A stretch of DNA of 64,000 bases, from NCBI RefSeq assembly GCF_000429665.1, contig NZ_AUCH01000019.1:1-64000 (forward strand), in the 5' to 3' direction. This stretch comes from Azovibrio restrictus DSM 23866 (GTDB taxonomy: Bacteria > Pseudomonadota > Gammaproteobacteria > Burkholderiales > Rhodocyclaceae). This document shows positions 48,750 through 56,512 of the stretch, piece after piece; the stretch's first letter is position 1; the number at the start of each line of letters is the position of its first letter. Below the pieces are notes generated by a model. It had not been told where the DNA came from. It searched no databases and saw nothing but the letters and a program-made list of their open reading frames with translations. A program made the position numbers and the translations under genes.

Positions 48750-50061
48750 GCCCGGGGCCCTCCCAGCAGGGCAACAGTCCCGGCTCCCCGGCCCCGCTCT
48801 GCCAGGCCGCCGCCACCCCCACCCCGGGGCAGGCCAGCAGCTCCCCGTCCAGGAACAAGAGCGGCAGCAAAGGCCGCTCCCAGGGGGGAACCCCGCTTTC
48901 CTGCAGCAGTTTCTTCAAGGGCCGACTGGGGCGCCCGGGCCCCAGGCGCAGGCATTCCCCCCCCTGACGGGAACGCAGTTCCAGCCGCCGCCCCAGGAGG
49001 GCGTCCGGCCGGATGCCCGCCGCCCCCGGCCGAAGCTGCAGCCGGCCGCCGCCCCAGTCCAGCACGCCGCTGCCGTCCCAGGCGCAGGGAGCCGGCAGCG
49101 GCCCCGGGAAAGGCACCCGGTACAGCTGGCCCCGCCAGAGACGCACAGCGCCCTCGGCCAGGCAGAGTTCGAAATGGCCATCCGCTGGAGTCACCGCCAG
49201 TTGCCGCAGGGCTTCCGCCAGGGCTGCCGCTTCCGGCGGATGCCACCCGGCTGCCGCCAGCCAGTGCCGCAGCCAGTTGGCCTGCCGGGCCGGCGACAGA
49301 TTCAGCAGGGGCGCCACCCGCCCCTGGACCAGGAGCTGATCCTGAGCCGCCAGTTCCGCCAGCAACTCCCGGGCGTCGGCGAAATGCCCGGCCGCCCGGG
49401 CCAGGGTCGCCTCCGCCGCCGGAAAGCGGGATTCCAGCAGGGGCAGCACCCGGTGCCGCAGGAAGTTGCGGCTGTAGGCCTGATCCTGGTTGCTCTCGTC
49501 TTCCACCCAGGCCAGACCGTGCCGGGCCCCGTAGGCCGCCACCGCAGCCCCGCTCCAGGCCAGCAGGGGCCGCAGCAACACCATGTCCTGCCATGCCCGC
49601 TGCCCGGGCATGGCGGCGGCGCCGGCCACGCCGGTGCCACGGCAGAGATTGAACAGCAAGGTTTCGGCCTGATCGCGCCGGTGGTGGGCCAGGGCCAGAT
49701 AGCGGATGCCGCAATCCCGGTAGGCCTGGTAGCGGGCCTGGCGGGCTGCCGCCTCCAGGCCGGGTCCCGGAGCCCGGGACACCTGGACCCGCTGCAGGGT
49801 CAGGGGAATGCTCCAGTCCCGGCACAGCTCGGCGCAGAAACCGGCCCAGGCGTCGGCATGGGGAGAAAGGCCGTGATGCACGTGCACGGCCCGCAGCTGC
49901 CCGGAGGGCAGGAGTTGCCGGAGCAGGTGCAGGAGGACGACGGAATCCCGGCCGCCGGAGAGCCCGACCCAGAGCTCGGCCCCGGCGGGCAGGCGGGGCT
50001 GCAGCCAGGCCGCGAGCCCCAGAAGGGGATCAGCGGGGGTGCTGTTCCTTGAAGCGGCCAT
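48733..50061 (-). CDS. tilS: tRNA(Ile)-lysidine synthase TilS
   Basis: A 442-residue enzyme that converts C34 of tRNA-Ile2 to lysidine, using ATP. The PP-loop is LWVGLSGGRDSVVLLHLLRQ (SGGxDS). Further marks are HVHHGLSPHADAWAGFCAEL, EAAARQARYQAYRD and ALAHHRRDQAETLLFNLCRG. The C-terminal domain (about 330-440) includes LRSRQGGECLRLGPGRPSRP. It overlaps the accA end by 32 bases at its start and the convergent response-regulator gene by 17 bases. Confidence 0.95.
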   Translation of the reverse strand: MAASRNSTPADPLLGLAAWLQPRLPAGAELWVGLSGGRDSVVLLHLLRQLLPSGQLRAVHVHHGLSPHADAWAGFCAELCRDWSIPLTLQRVQVSRAPGPGLEAAARQARYQAYRDCGIRYLALAHHRRDQAETLLFNLCRGTGVAGAAAMPGQRAWQDMVLLRPLLAWSGAAVAAYGARHGLAWVEDESNQDQAYSRNFLRHRVLPLLESRFPAAEATLARAAGHFADARELLAELAAQDQLLVQGRVAPLLNLSPARQANWLRHWLAAAGWHPPEAAALAEALRQLAVTPADGHFELCLAEGAVRLWRGQLYRVPFPGPLPAPCAWDGSGVLDWGGGRLQLRPGAAGIRPDALLGRRLELRSRQGGECLRLGPGRPSRPLKKLLQESGVPPWERPLLPLLFLDGELLACPGVGVAAAWQSGAGEPGLLPCWEGPGLSCGD

Positions 50062-50998
50062 AGGCCATGAGACGCTCGAAGCGGGCCTCCAGCAACGCCT
50101 CGGTAGACAGGGCCTGGAGATGCTTCAGCCCATCCTGGAGCGCCTTCTTCAGGGCGTGGGCCATGGCCCCATGGTCCCGGTGGGCGCCGCCGCAGGGCTC
50201 GTGCACGATCTTGTCGATCAGCCCCAGGGACTTCAGGCGGGGGGCGGTGATGCCCATGATCTCGGCAGCCTCGGAGGCCTTTTCGGCGCTCTTCCAGAGG
50301 ATGGAGGCACAGCCTTCGGGGGAGATCACCGAATAGGTAGAGTTCTGCAGCATCTGCACCACGTCCCCCACGGCGATGGCCAGGGCGCCGCCGGAGCCCC
50401 CTTCGCCGATGATGGTGACGATGACAGGGGTCTTGAGCCCGGCCATCTCGTAGAGATTGCGGCCGATGGCCTCGGACTGGCCCCGCTCCTCCGCGTCAAT
50501 GCCGGGATAGGCCCCGGGGGTATCGACGAAGGTGAACACGGGAATGCGGAATTTCTCCGCCAGTTTCATCAGGCGCAGGGCCTTGCGATAGCCCTCGGGC
50601 CGGGGCATGCCGAAGTTGCGGTAGATCTTTTCCTTGGTGTCGCGCCCCTTCTGGTGGCCGATCACCATGCAGGGCTGACCGTTGAAGCGGGCCAGCCCGC
50701 CGACGATGGCCTTGTCGTCGGCAAAAGCCCGGTCCCCGTGCAGCTCCTCGAAATCCGTGAAGATGTGGGCCACGTAGTCCAGGGTGTAGGGGCGCTGGGG
50801 ATGACGGGCCACCTGGGCGATCTGCCAGGGGGTCAGCTTGGCGTAGATTTCCTTGGTCAGGGACTGGCTCTTTTCCGCCAGCCGGTCGATCTCCTCGGAT
50901 ATATCGACGGCCGAGTCTTCCTGGCCGAAGCGCAGGGCTTCAATCTTGTTCTCCAGCTCGGCAATCGGCTGCTCAAAATCGAGGAAAGTGGTTTTCAT
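50030..50998 (-). CDS. accA: Acetyl-CoA carboxylase carboxyltransferase subunit alpha
   Basis: A 322-residue subunit of the carboxyltransferase that makes malonyl-CoA. The start is the ATG at 50998 (MKTTFLDFEQPIAELENKIE). Family blocks: RPYTLDYVAHIFTDFEELHG, HQKGRDTKEKIYRNFGMPRP, PVFTFVDTPGAYPGIDAEER and GEGGSGGALAIAVGDVVQML, then SPEGCASILWK. Residue positions and length are standard. A palindrome CCAAAA-A-TTTTGG (51006-51018) lies directly upstream. tilS follows with overlap. Confidence 0.98.
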   Translation of the reverse strand: MKTTFLDFEQPIAELENKIEALRFGQEDSAVDISEEIDRLAEKSQSLTKEIYAKLTPWQIAQVARHPQRPYTLDYVAHIFTDFEELHGDRAFADDKAIVGGLARFNGQPCMVIGHQKGRDTKEKIYRNFGMPRPEGYRKALRLMKLAEKFRIPVFTFVDTPGAYPGIDAEERGQSEAIGRNLYEMAGLKTPVIVTIIGEGGSGGALAIAVGDVVQMLQNSTYSVISPEGCASILWKSAEKASEAAEIMGITAPRLKSLGLIDKIVHEPCGGAHRDHGAMAHALKKALQDGLKHLQALSTEALLEARFERLMAYGRFKEQHPR

Positions 50999-51083
50999 CC
51001 GGGGGCCAAAAATTTTGGGAGGCGGGGATTTTACCCCCAAATTTTCCGATTTTCCCGGTTTGCTTCCGGAGGCCCGGCCAGCC

Positions 51084-51725
51084 TCAGCCGTAGCGCCCGC
51101 CCACGAAAGGATTGTAGCGGCGCTCTTCTCCCAGGGTGGACATGGGGCCGTGCCCGGGGATGAAGTCCACCTCGTCGCCCAGGGCAAACAGCTTTTCCTT
51201 GATGGAGCGCATCAGATCGGCATGGCTGCCCTGGGGAAAATCGGTGCGTCCCACGGAACCCTTGAAGAGCACGTCGCCCACCACCACCAGGCGCCCCGGC
51301 CGGTCGTGAAACACCACATGGCCCGGGGTATGCCCGGGGCAGTGCAGGACTTCCAGCTCCACTTCGCCGAAGCGGACCCGGTCTCCGTCCTGCAACCAGC
51401 GGCTGGGCACGAAACTGCGGCAGGGAGGAAAACCGAACATGCGGCTCTGCTCGGCCATGCCGTCAACCCAGAAGCGGTCGGCCTCGCCCGGCCCCTCCAC
51501 GGGCAGGCCCAGCCGTTCGGCCAGCTCCGCCACCCCGCCGGCATGGTCGATGTGGCCATGGGTCACCAGGATCAGGACCGGGGTCAGCTGTTCCCGGGCC
51601 AGGGCGGCGAGGATCTGCTCCACGTCCCCGCCCGGGTCCACCACCGCCGCCTGGCGGCTGGCCTCGCACCAGAGCAGGGTGCAGTTCTGTTCGAAGGGGG
51701 TCACGGGAACGATGGTGTAACGCAT
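51084..51725 (-). CDS. MBL-fold metallo-hydrolase (glyoxalase II-like, YcbL type)
   Basis: A 213-residue metallo-beta-lactamase-fold protein. It begins RYTIVPVTPFEQNCTLLWCE. The metal motif THGHIDHAGGVAELAERLG (HxHxDH) lies near 55. Further ligands are in LHCPGHTPGHVVFHD, GDVLFKGSVGRTDFPQGSHA and PGHGPMSTLGEERRYNPFVG. This matches the YcbL/GloB2 group; hydrolysis of thioesters such as lactoylglutathione is likely but not shown. It lies 85 bases upstream of accA. Confidence 0.93.
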   Translation of the reverse strand: MRYTIVPVTPFEQNCTLLWCEASRQAAVVDPGGDVEQILAALAREQLTPVLILVTHGHIDHAGGVAELAERLGLPVEGPGEADRFWVDGMAEQSRMFGFPPCRSFVPSRWLQDGDRVRFGEVELEVLHCPGHTPGHVVFHDRPGRLVVVGDVLFKGSVGRTDFPQGSHADLMRSIKEKLFALGDEVDFIPGHGPMSTLGEERRYNPFVGGRYG

Positions 51726-51882
51726 GGCGAGAAGCAGATGAGTGACGGGGGCGCCATTATGGCACGGCCGTTTCAGCCCGGCCCGGGGCCCCTGCCCGGT
51801 GGCTATCCGGCGCCGGGGAAAACTGCTATAAACGCGCTTAAATCAAAAAGTTGTATCGCTTTTTTCGAGTGGAGAGACAGGT

Positions 51883-52740
51883 ATGCTCGACCATCCCTTG
51901 CAGGAACTGGACGACTGGGTGGTGTATTTCAGCGAGCGGGAACTGCCTGTCCTGCGCCACACCCGCCGCCAGCTGGAAACCGCCCGGGAAAACATGGATC
52001 AGGTGTCGGGCAAGGCCATCGCCCGCATCGTGCTCCAGGACCCCCTCATGGCCGTGCGGGTGCTGGCCTACATCCAGCCCCTGACCGGCAAGCGCCTGCA
52101 CCATGACGTGACCACCATCGCCGGGGCCATCATGATGCTGGGCATAGAACCCTTCTTCAAACGCTTCGAACAGCTTTCCACCCTGGAAGACACGCTCAAG
52201 GGCTGCCCGCCCCAGGCCCTGCTGGGGGCCCTGCAGGTCATCCGCCGGGCCCAGCAGGCCTCCCACTACGCCCAGGAATGGGCCATCTGGCGCGTGGACG
52301 TGAATGTGGAGGAGGTGACCCTGGCCGCCCTGCTGCATGATCTGGCCGAAATCCTGCTGTACTGCTTCGCGCCCCAACTGGCCCTGCGCATCCGCGAGAT
52401 GCAGACGCTCAACCCGCAGTTACGCAGCCAGAGCGCCCAGGAACAGGTCCTGGGCATCCGCCTGCAGGACATCCAGACCGCCCTGTGCAAGGCCTGGCAC
52501 CTGCCCGACCTGCTCCTGAAGCTGATCGACGACGAACACGCGGAACAACCCCGGGTCAGGAACGTGGTGCTGGCCGTCAACCTGGCCCGGCACCTGGCCC
52601 ACGGCTGGCACGACACGGCCCTCCCGGACGACCTGAAGGCCATCGCCCAGCTGCTCAACCTGTCCGAAGAAGCCCTGGGCCAGCGCCTGGGCCTGGCGCC
52701 CCCGGAGAGCGGCCCCATCGAGCCGCCTCAGCCGCAATAG
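51883..52740 (+). CDS. HDOD-domain protein
   Basis: A 285-residue protein dominated by an HDOD (HD-related output) domain, about residues 20-230. Marks are ELPVLRHTRRQLETARENMD, ARIVLQDPLMAVRVLAYIQP, TTIAGAIMMLGIEPFFKRFE and VTLAALLHDLAEILLYCFAP, where the HD-like pair HD is kept. HDOD proteins are regulatory and usually not phosphohydrolases. A GGAGAGACAGGT ribosome site precedes the ATG. Its end overlaps a convergent small gene by 13 bases. Confidence 0.88.
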   Translation: MLDHPLQELDDWVVYFSERELPVLRHTRRQLETARENMDQVSGKAIARIVLQDPLMAVRVLAYIQPLTGKRLHHDVTTIAGAIMMLGIEPFFKRFEQLSTLEDTLKGCPPQALLGALQVIRRAQQASHYAQEWAIWRVDVNVEEVTLAALLHDLAEILLYCFAPQLALRIREMQTLNPQLRSQSAQEQVLGIRLQDIQTALCKAWHLPDLLLKLIDDEHAEQPRVRNVVLAVNLARHLAHGWHDTALPDDLKAIAQLLNLSEEALGQRLGLAPPESGPIEPPQPQ

Positions 52741-52853
52741 CGCAGGTTCTGCCAGTCAAAGAGCAGCTCCGGCATCTGGTAAGCCAGGAACAGCCGGTAC
52801 AGGAGCCAGGCAAACAGCAGCCCCAGGAGCAGCCAGGCCAGCCGCCGCTTCAC
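52728..52853 (-). CDS. 41-residue single-pass membrane protein (GTG start)
   Basis: A short frame starting GTG at 52851-52853, which overlaps the MFS stop as GTGA. The product has a basic start (KRRL), one hydrophobic helix (AWLLLGLLFAWLLYRLFLAY, about 5-24) and a polar end PELLFDWQNLRYCG. Translational coupling to the transporter gene and the membrane helix support a real gene. Function unknown; it may be an accessory subunit. The last 13 bases overlap the convergent HDOD gene. Confidence 0.6.
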   Translation of the reverse strand: MKRRLAWLLLGLLFAWLLYRLFLAYQMPELLFDWQNLRYCG

Positions 52854-54055
52854 GCCCGGGCCTCCTGCCCGGCCAGGGGCTGCTCCCGGATCGGCCAGGC
52901 CAGGAGCGCCGCCACCAGGGAGAGCCCGAGCACCAGGCCCCAGGCCAGGCCATAGGAGCCGGTCTGGTCGAAGATTCGGCCGCCCAGCCAGGCCCCCAGG
53001 AAACTACCCAGCTGGTGTCCCAGGAACACCACGCCGCTCAACATGGACATGTAGCGCAGCCCGAAGATCTGGGCCACCAGGCCGTTGGTGAGGGGCACCG
53101 TGCCCAGCCACAAGAGGCCCATGGCGGCGGCAAACAGCCAGACCCCGGGCAGCCCCGCCGGAATGCCCAGGAACGCCAGCACCGCCACGGCACGCAGGGC
53201 ATAGATCGCCACCAGCAGGTTCTTCTTGCTGTACAGCCCGCCCCACCAGCCGAACAGGAAGGAGCCGGCCACGTTGCAGAGCCCGATCAGGGCCACCGCC
53301 GTCATGCCCACGTTGGCGCTGTATCCGGCATCCACCAGGTAGGCGGGCAGATGCAGCATGATGAAGGCGGTCTGGAAGCCGCACACGAAGTAGCTCCAGA
53401 ACAGCAGATGAAAGCTCCGCTCCCCCCCGGCCTGGCGCAAGGCCTGGCCCGGGGACTGGGAAGCGCCGGCAGGAATCTGGGCGGGACCGTCGGCCAGGGC
53501 CGCCGCCAGGGGAACGATCAGGGCTATGCCCAGGGCCAGGAACACCAGGGCCAGTTGCCAGCCGTGGGCGCTGATCAGGGCCTGGCCCACGGGCAGCACG
53601 GCAAACTGCCCGAAGGAGCCGCCCGCCCCCACCACTCCCAGGGCCAGGCTGCGCCGCGCCGGCGCCACATGCCGCCCCACCACGCCCATCACCACGGCAA
53701 AGGTGGTACCGGAGAGCCCCAGCCCCACCAGCAACCCGGCGGAGACATCGAACAGGGCCTCGCTGCCCCCCAGGGCCATGCCCAGCAGGCCGAGCAGATA
53801 CAGCAGGGCGGAAACCACCAGGGTGCGCCCCGCTCCCAGCCGGTCGGCAAAGGCACCGGCAAAGGGGGACGCCAGCCCCCACACCAGGTTCTGCAGGGCG
53901 ATGGCGAAGGAAAAGACCTCGCGGCTCCAGCCCTGGCCCTGGGTGATGGGCTGCAGGAACAGCCCGGCCGTGTGCCGGACCCCCATGGACAGGGTGAGGA
54001 TCAGGCAGGCGCAGGTGATGATGAGGGCGGGGGTACGCCAGCGGGCAGGCAGCAT
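52850..54055 (-). CDS. MFS transporter
   Basis: A 401-residue permease with 12 hydrophobic segments. It shows the major-facilitator loop FAGAFADRLGAGRTLVVSAL between helices 2 and 3 (G-x-x-x-D-R-x-G) and GVVGAGGSFGQFAVLPVGQA in helix 5. A central loop (about 195-210) with PAQIPAGASQSPGQALRQAG follows, then a second half with FLFGWWGGLYSKKNLLVAIY. It resembles OxlT/monocarboxylate-type MFS members. The substrate is unknown. Confidence 0.9.
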   Translation of the reverse strand: MLPARWRTPALIITCACLILTLSMGVRHTAGLFLQPITQGQGWSREVFSFAIALQNLVWGLASPFAGAFADRLGAGRTLVVSALLYLLGLLGMALGGSEALFDVSAGLLVGLGLSGTTFAVVMGVVGRHVAPARRSLALGVVGAGGSFGQFAVLPVGQALISAHGWQLALVFLALGIALIVPLAAALADGPAQIPAGASQSPGQALRQAGGERSFHLLFWSYFVCGFQTAFIMLHLPAYLVDAGYSANVGMTAVALIGLCNVAGSFLFGWWGGLYSKKNLLVAIYALRAVAVLAFLGIPAGLPGVWLFAAAMGLLWLGTVPLTNGLVAQIFGLRYMSMLSGVVFLGHQLGSFLGAWLGGRIFDQTGSYGLAWGLVLGLSLVAALLAWPIREQPLAGQEARA

Positions 54056-54165
54056 GGAGAGCGGGAACGGGCAAAACGGCGATGATAAGACCAGCCCCCC
54101 AATTTTTACGAATTCTTAACGCCCCATGGCTTACCTTGCGCCTGAAAGCCCCACCTGCCCCGACC

Positions 54166-54282
54166 ATGGAAGACCTGCTCCACTTTCTCTCCGCCCTGCT
54201 GGTCATTTTTGCCCCGCTGCTCTTGGTCGCCTGGCTGCTGCAGCGCAAGGGCCGGAAAACCCCCGGCCGCTTGCTAGACTAG
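54166..54282 (+). CDS. Possible 38-residue membrane protein
   Basis: A short frame from the ATG at 54166 ending six bases before the KdpD-like gene. It encodes one hydrophobic helix (LLHFLSALLVIFAPLLLVAW, about 4-23) and a basic tail QRKGRKTPGRLLD. It is in the place where KdpF-like peptides may occur, but its sequence does not resemble KdpF. No strong ribosome site is visible, so translation is uncertain. Confidence 0.4.
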   Translation: MEDLLHFLSALLVIFAPLLLVAWLLQRKGRKTPGRLLD

Positions 54283-54287
54283 GCCCC

Positions 54288-55793
54288 ATGCATCTCCACC
54301 GCCCTGCGGGCCCCGGGCCCGCCCCCGCCTATCTGTGGGCCGCCGCCGCCGTGACCGGGGTGGCCCTGCTGGCCCTGCCCCTGCGGGACCGCCTGGATCT
54401 GGCCAACATCATCATGCTGTTCCTCCTGGCCGTGCTGCTGGCTGCCGTGCGCCTGGGCCGGGGGCCCGGCATCCTGGCGGCCTTCCTGTCCGTGGCGGCC
54501 TTCAATTTCTTCTTCGTGCATCCCCGCCTCACCTTCGCCGTGAGCGACATGCAATACCTGCTCACCTTTGCCGTGATGCTGGCCGTGGCCCTGATCACCA
54601 CCCACCTGACCACCGACCTGAGCCGACAGGCGGAAGTGGCCCGGGGCCGGGAACTGCGCATGACGGCCCTGTACGAAATGGCTCGGGACCTGTCCGCCGC
54701 CCTGAGCCTGGAACAGATACAGGAGATCGTCAGCCATTTCGTACGCCGGGGCTTCCAGTCCGAGGCCCGCCTGCTGCTGCCCGACACGGCGGAAGCGCTG
54801 CAGCTCTTCCCGCCGGGGAACCCCGCCGCCGCCCCTCCCCTCGCCCTGGCCAGGGACAGCGCCCGCACCGGCCAGCCTCTAACTGGGGACGGCTGGCATC
54901 TGCAGCCCCTGAAATCACCGATGCGCCTCCGGGGCATCCTGGCCCTGGCGGTGGGACCCGGCCCCTGGCAGGAAACCCCAGAACAGCAGCAGCTGCTGGA
55001 AACCGGAGCCTCCCTGGTGGCCATCGCCCTGGAACGGGTGCATTACATCCAGGTGGCCCAGGAAGCCCAGTTGCAGATGGAGTCGGAACGCCTGCGCAAC
55101 TCCCTCCTGGGGGCCCTCTCCCACGATCTGCGTACCCCCCTCACGGCCCTGGTGGGGCTGGCCGATTCCCTGGTGCTGGCCGGCCACCTGCCCCGGGAGG
55201 AGGAAGAGCTGGCCCAGGCCATCCGCGAAGAGGCCCTGCGCACCAGCGCCTTGGTGAACAATCTGCTGGACATGGCCCGCCTGCAGTCGGGCCCGGTGAC
55301 TCTGAGAAAGGAATGGCAGCCCCTGGAAGAGGTCCTGGGAGCGGCCCTGCAGGCCCGGGCGCCCCAACTGGCGGGCCACCAGGTCCGGGTGGAGCTGGCG
55401 GCGGACCTGCCCCTGCTCGAACTGGATGCGGTGCTCATGGAGCGGGTGTTCTGCAACCTGCTGGAAAATGCAGCCAAGTACACGCCCCCCGGCAGCACCG
55501 TGACGATCCGGGCGGAACCGGACCCCTGCCAGGCCGACCGGGTCTGCATCCAGTTATGCGACAACGGCCCCGGCCTGCCCCCGGGCCGGGAACAGCAGCT
55601 GTTCGAAAAGTTCACCCGGGGCCGGGATGAATCGGCCATCCCCGGCGTTGGTCTGGGGCTGGCCATCGTGCGCAGCATCGTCGAAGCCCACCAGGGCAGG
55701 ATCGAGGCCGGGAATCTGCCGGAAGGCGGCGCCTGCTTCAGCATCCGCCTGCCCGTGGGAAATCCCCCGGCCCTGCCCCAGGAGGAAGCATGA
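54288..55793 (+). CDS. Shortened KdpD-like sensor kinase (no KdpD/Usp N-terminal domains)
   Basis: A 501-residue kinase from the ATG at 54288. It starts directly with the DUF4118 four-helix membrane domain (about 15-110, with LANIIMLFLLAVLLAAVRLG and FNFFFVHPRLTFAVSDMQYL). A GAF-like region follows (about 135-260), then HisKA (LSHDLRTPLTALVGLADSL near 280) and the ATPase (NLLENAAKYTPPGS, CDNGPGLPPG, GVGLGLAIVRSIVEAHQG). Standard KdpD is about 900 residues, with an N-terminal nucleotide-binding KdpD domain and a universal-stress domain. Both are absent. It overlaps the kdpE-like gene by four bases. Confidence 0.9.
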   Translation: MHLHRPAGPGPAPAYLWAAAAVTGVALLALPLRDRLDLANIIMLFLLAVLLAAVRLGRGPGILAAFLSVAAFNFFFVHPRLTFAVSDMQYLLTFAVMLAVALITTHLTTDLSRQAEVARGRELRMTALYEMARDLSAALSLEQIQEIVSHFVRRGFQSEARLLLPDTAEALQLFPPGNPAAAPPLALARDSARTGQPLTGDGWHLQPLKSPMRLRGILALAVGPGPWQETPEQQQLLETGASLVAIALERVHYIQVAQEAQLQMESERLRNSLLGALSHDLRTPLTALVGLADSLVLAGHLPREEEELAQAIREEALRTSALVNNLLDMARLQSGPVTLRKEWQPLEEVLGAALQARAPQLAGHQVRVELAADLPLLELDAVLMERVFCNLLENAAKYTPPGSTVTIRAEPDPCQADRVCIQLCDNGPGLPPGREQQLFEKFTRGRDESAIPGVGLGLAIVRSIVEAHQGRIEAGNLPEGGACFSIRLPVGNPPALPQEEA

Positions 55794-56503
55794 GCAACAC
55801 CAGACCCATCCCGGCCGAGGGCCCTGCCCCGGTGGTCCTGATCGTCGAGGACGAGCCCCAGATCCGCCGCTTCCTGCGCGCCGCCCTGGAATCCGAAGGC
55901 TGCCAGACCCATGAAACCGACACCCTGGCCCGGGGCCTGATCGAAGCCGGTACCCGCAAGCCCGACCTGCTGATCCTCGACCTGGGCCTGCCGGACGGGG
56001 ACGGCATCGAGCTGATCCGGGAGCTGCGCAGCTGGTCCGGCCTGCCGGTTCTGGTGCTGTCGGCCCGGACCGACGAGGCCGACAAGGTCCAGGCCCTGGA
56101 TGCGGGCGCCGACGATTACCTGGGCAAACCTTTCGGTATCCCCGAACTCCTGGCCCGGGTCCGGGCCTTGTTACGCCGCGCCCATCGGGGCCAGGAGGCG
56201 GGGCCGGTGTTTGCCTTCGGCCAGATCGAAGTGGACCTGGCCCAGCGCCTGGTGCGTCGGGCCGGAGAGACCGTGCATCTGACCCCCATCGAATACCGGC
56301 TGCTCACCCTGCTGGTGGCCAACGCCGGCCGGGTGCTCACCCACCGCCAGTTACTCAGCGAAGTCTGGGGCCCCAACCACGTGGAGCATGCCCACTACCT
56401 GCGGGTGTACATGGCGGGGTTGCGGCGCAAGCTGGAGGACAACCCCACCCTGCCCCGCCACATCCGCACCGAATCCGGGGTCGGCTACCGCTTCGTCGCC
56501 TGA
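55790..56503 (+). CDS. KdpE-like OmpR-family response regulator
   Basis: A 237-residue regulator. The receiver has LIVEDEPQIRRFLRAALESE, phosphoacceptor D in LLILDLGLPDGDGIELIREL, and DDYLGKPFGIPELLARVRAL with the conserved lysine. The winged-helix domain (about 135-235) has VHLTPIEYRLLTLLVANAGR, VLTHRQLLSEVWGPNHVEHA and RVYMAGLRRKLEDNP, a strong KdpE pattern. Its partner is the preceding kinase. The usual target operon kdpFABC is not in this window; the convergent trkH gene lies 9 bases away. Confidence 0.92.
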   Translation: MSNTRPIPAEGPAPVVLIVEDEPQIRRFLRAALESEGCQTHETDTLARGLIEAGTRKPDLLILDLGLPDGDGIELIRELRSWSGLPVLVLSARTDEADKVQALDAGADDYLGKPFGIPELLARVRALLRRAHRGQEAGPVFAFGQIEVDLAQRLVRRAGETVHLTPIEYRLLTLLVANAGRVLTHRQLLSEVWGPNHVEHAHYLRVYMAGLRRKLEDNPTLPRHIRTESGVGYRFVA

Positions 56504-56512
56504 AGCCCGCCC

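Noticed and set aside
51006..51018. Palindrome CCAAAAATTTTGG upstream of accA
   Set aside because: Short A/T palindromes arise easily. It lies almost at the start codon and has no second copy seen in the window. Recorded only as a remark under accA.
54166..54282. Reading the short membrane peptide as KdpF
   Set aside because: Its length and hydrophobic helix fit loosely, but no KdpF sequence pattern is present and kdpA does not follow, so no gene name was given.
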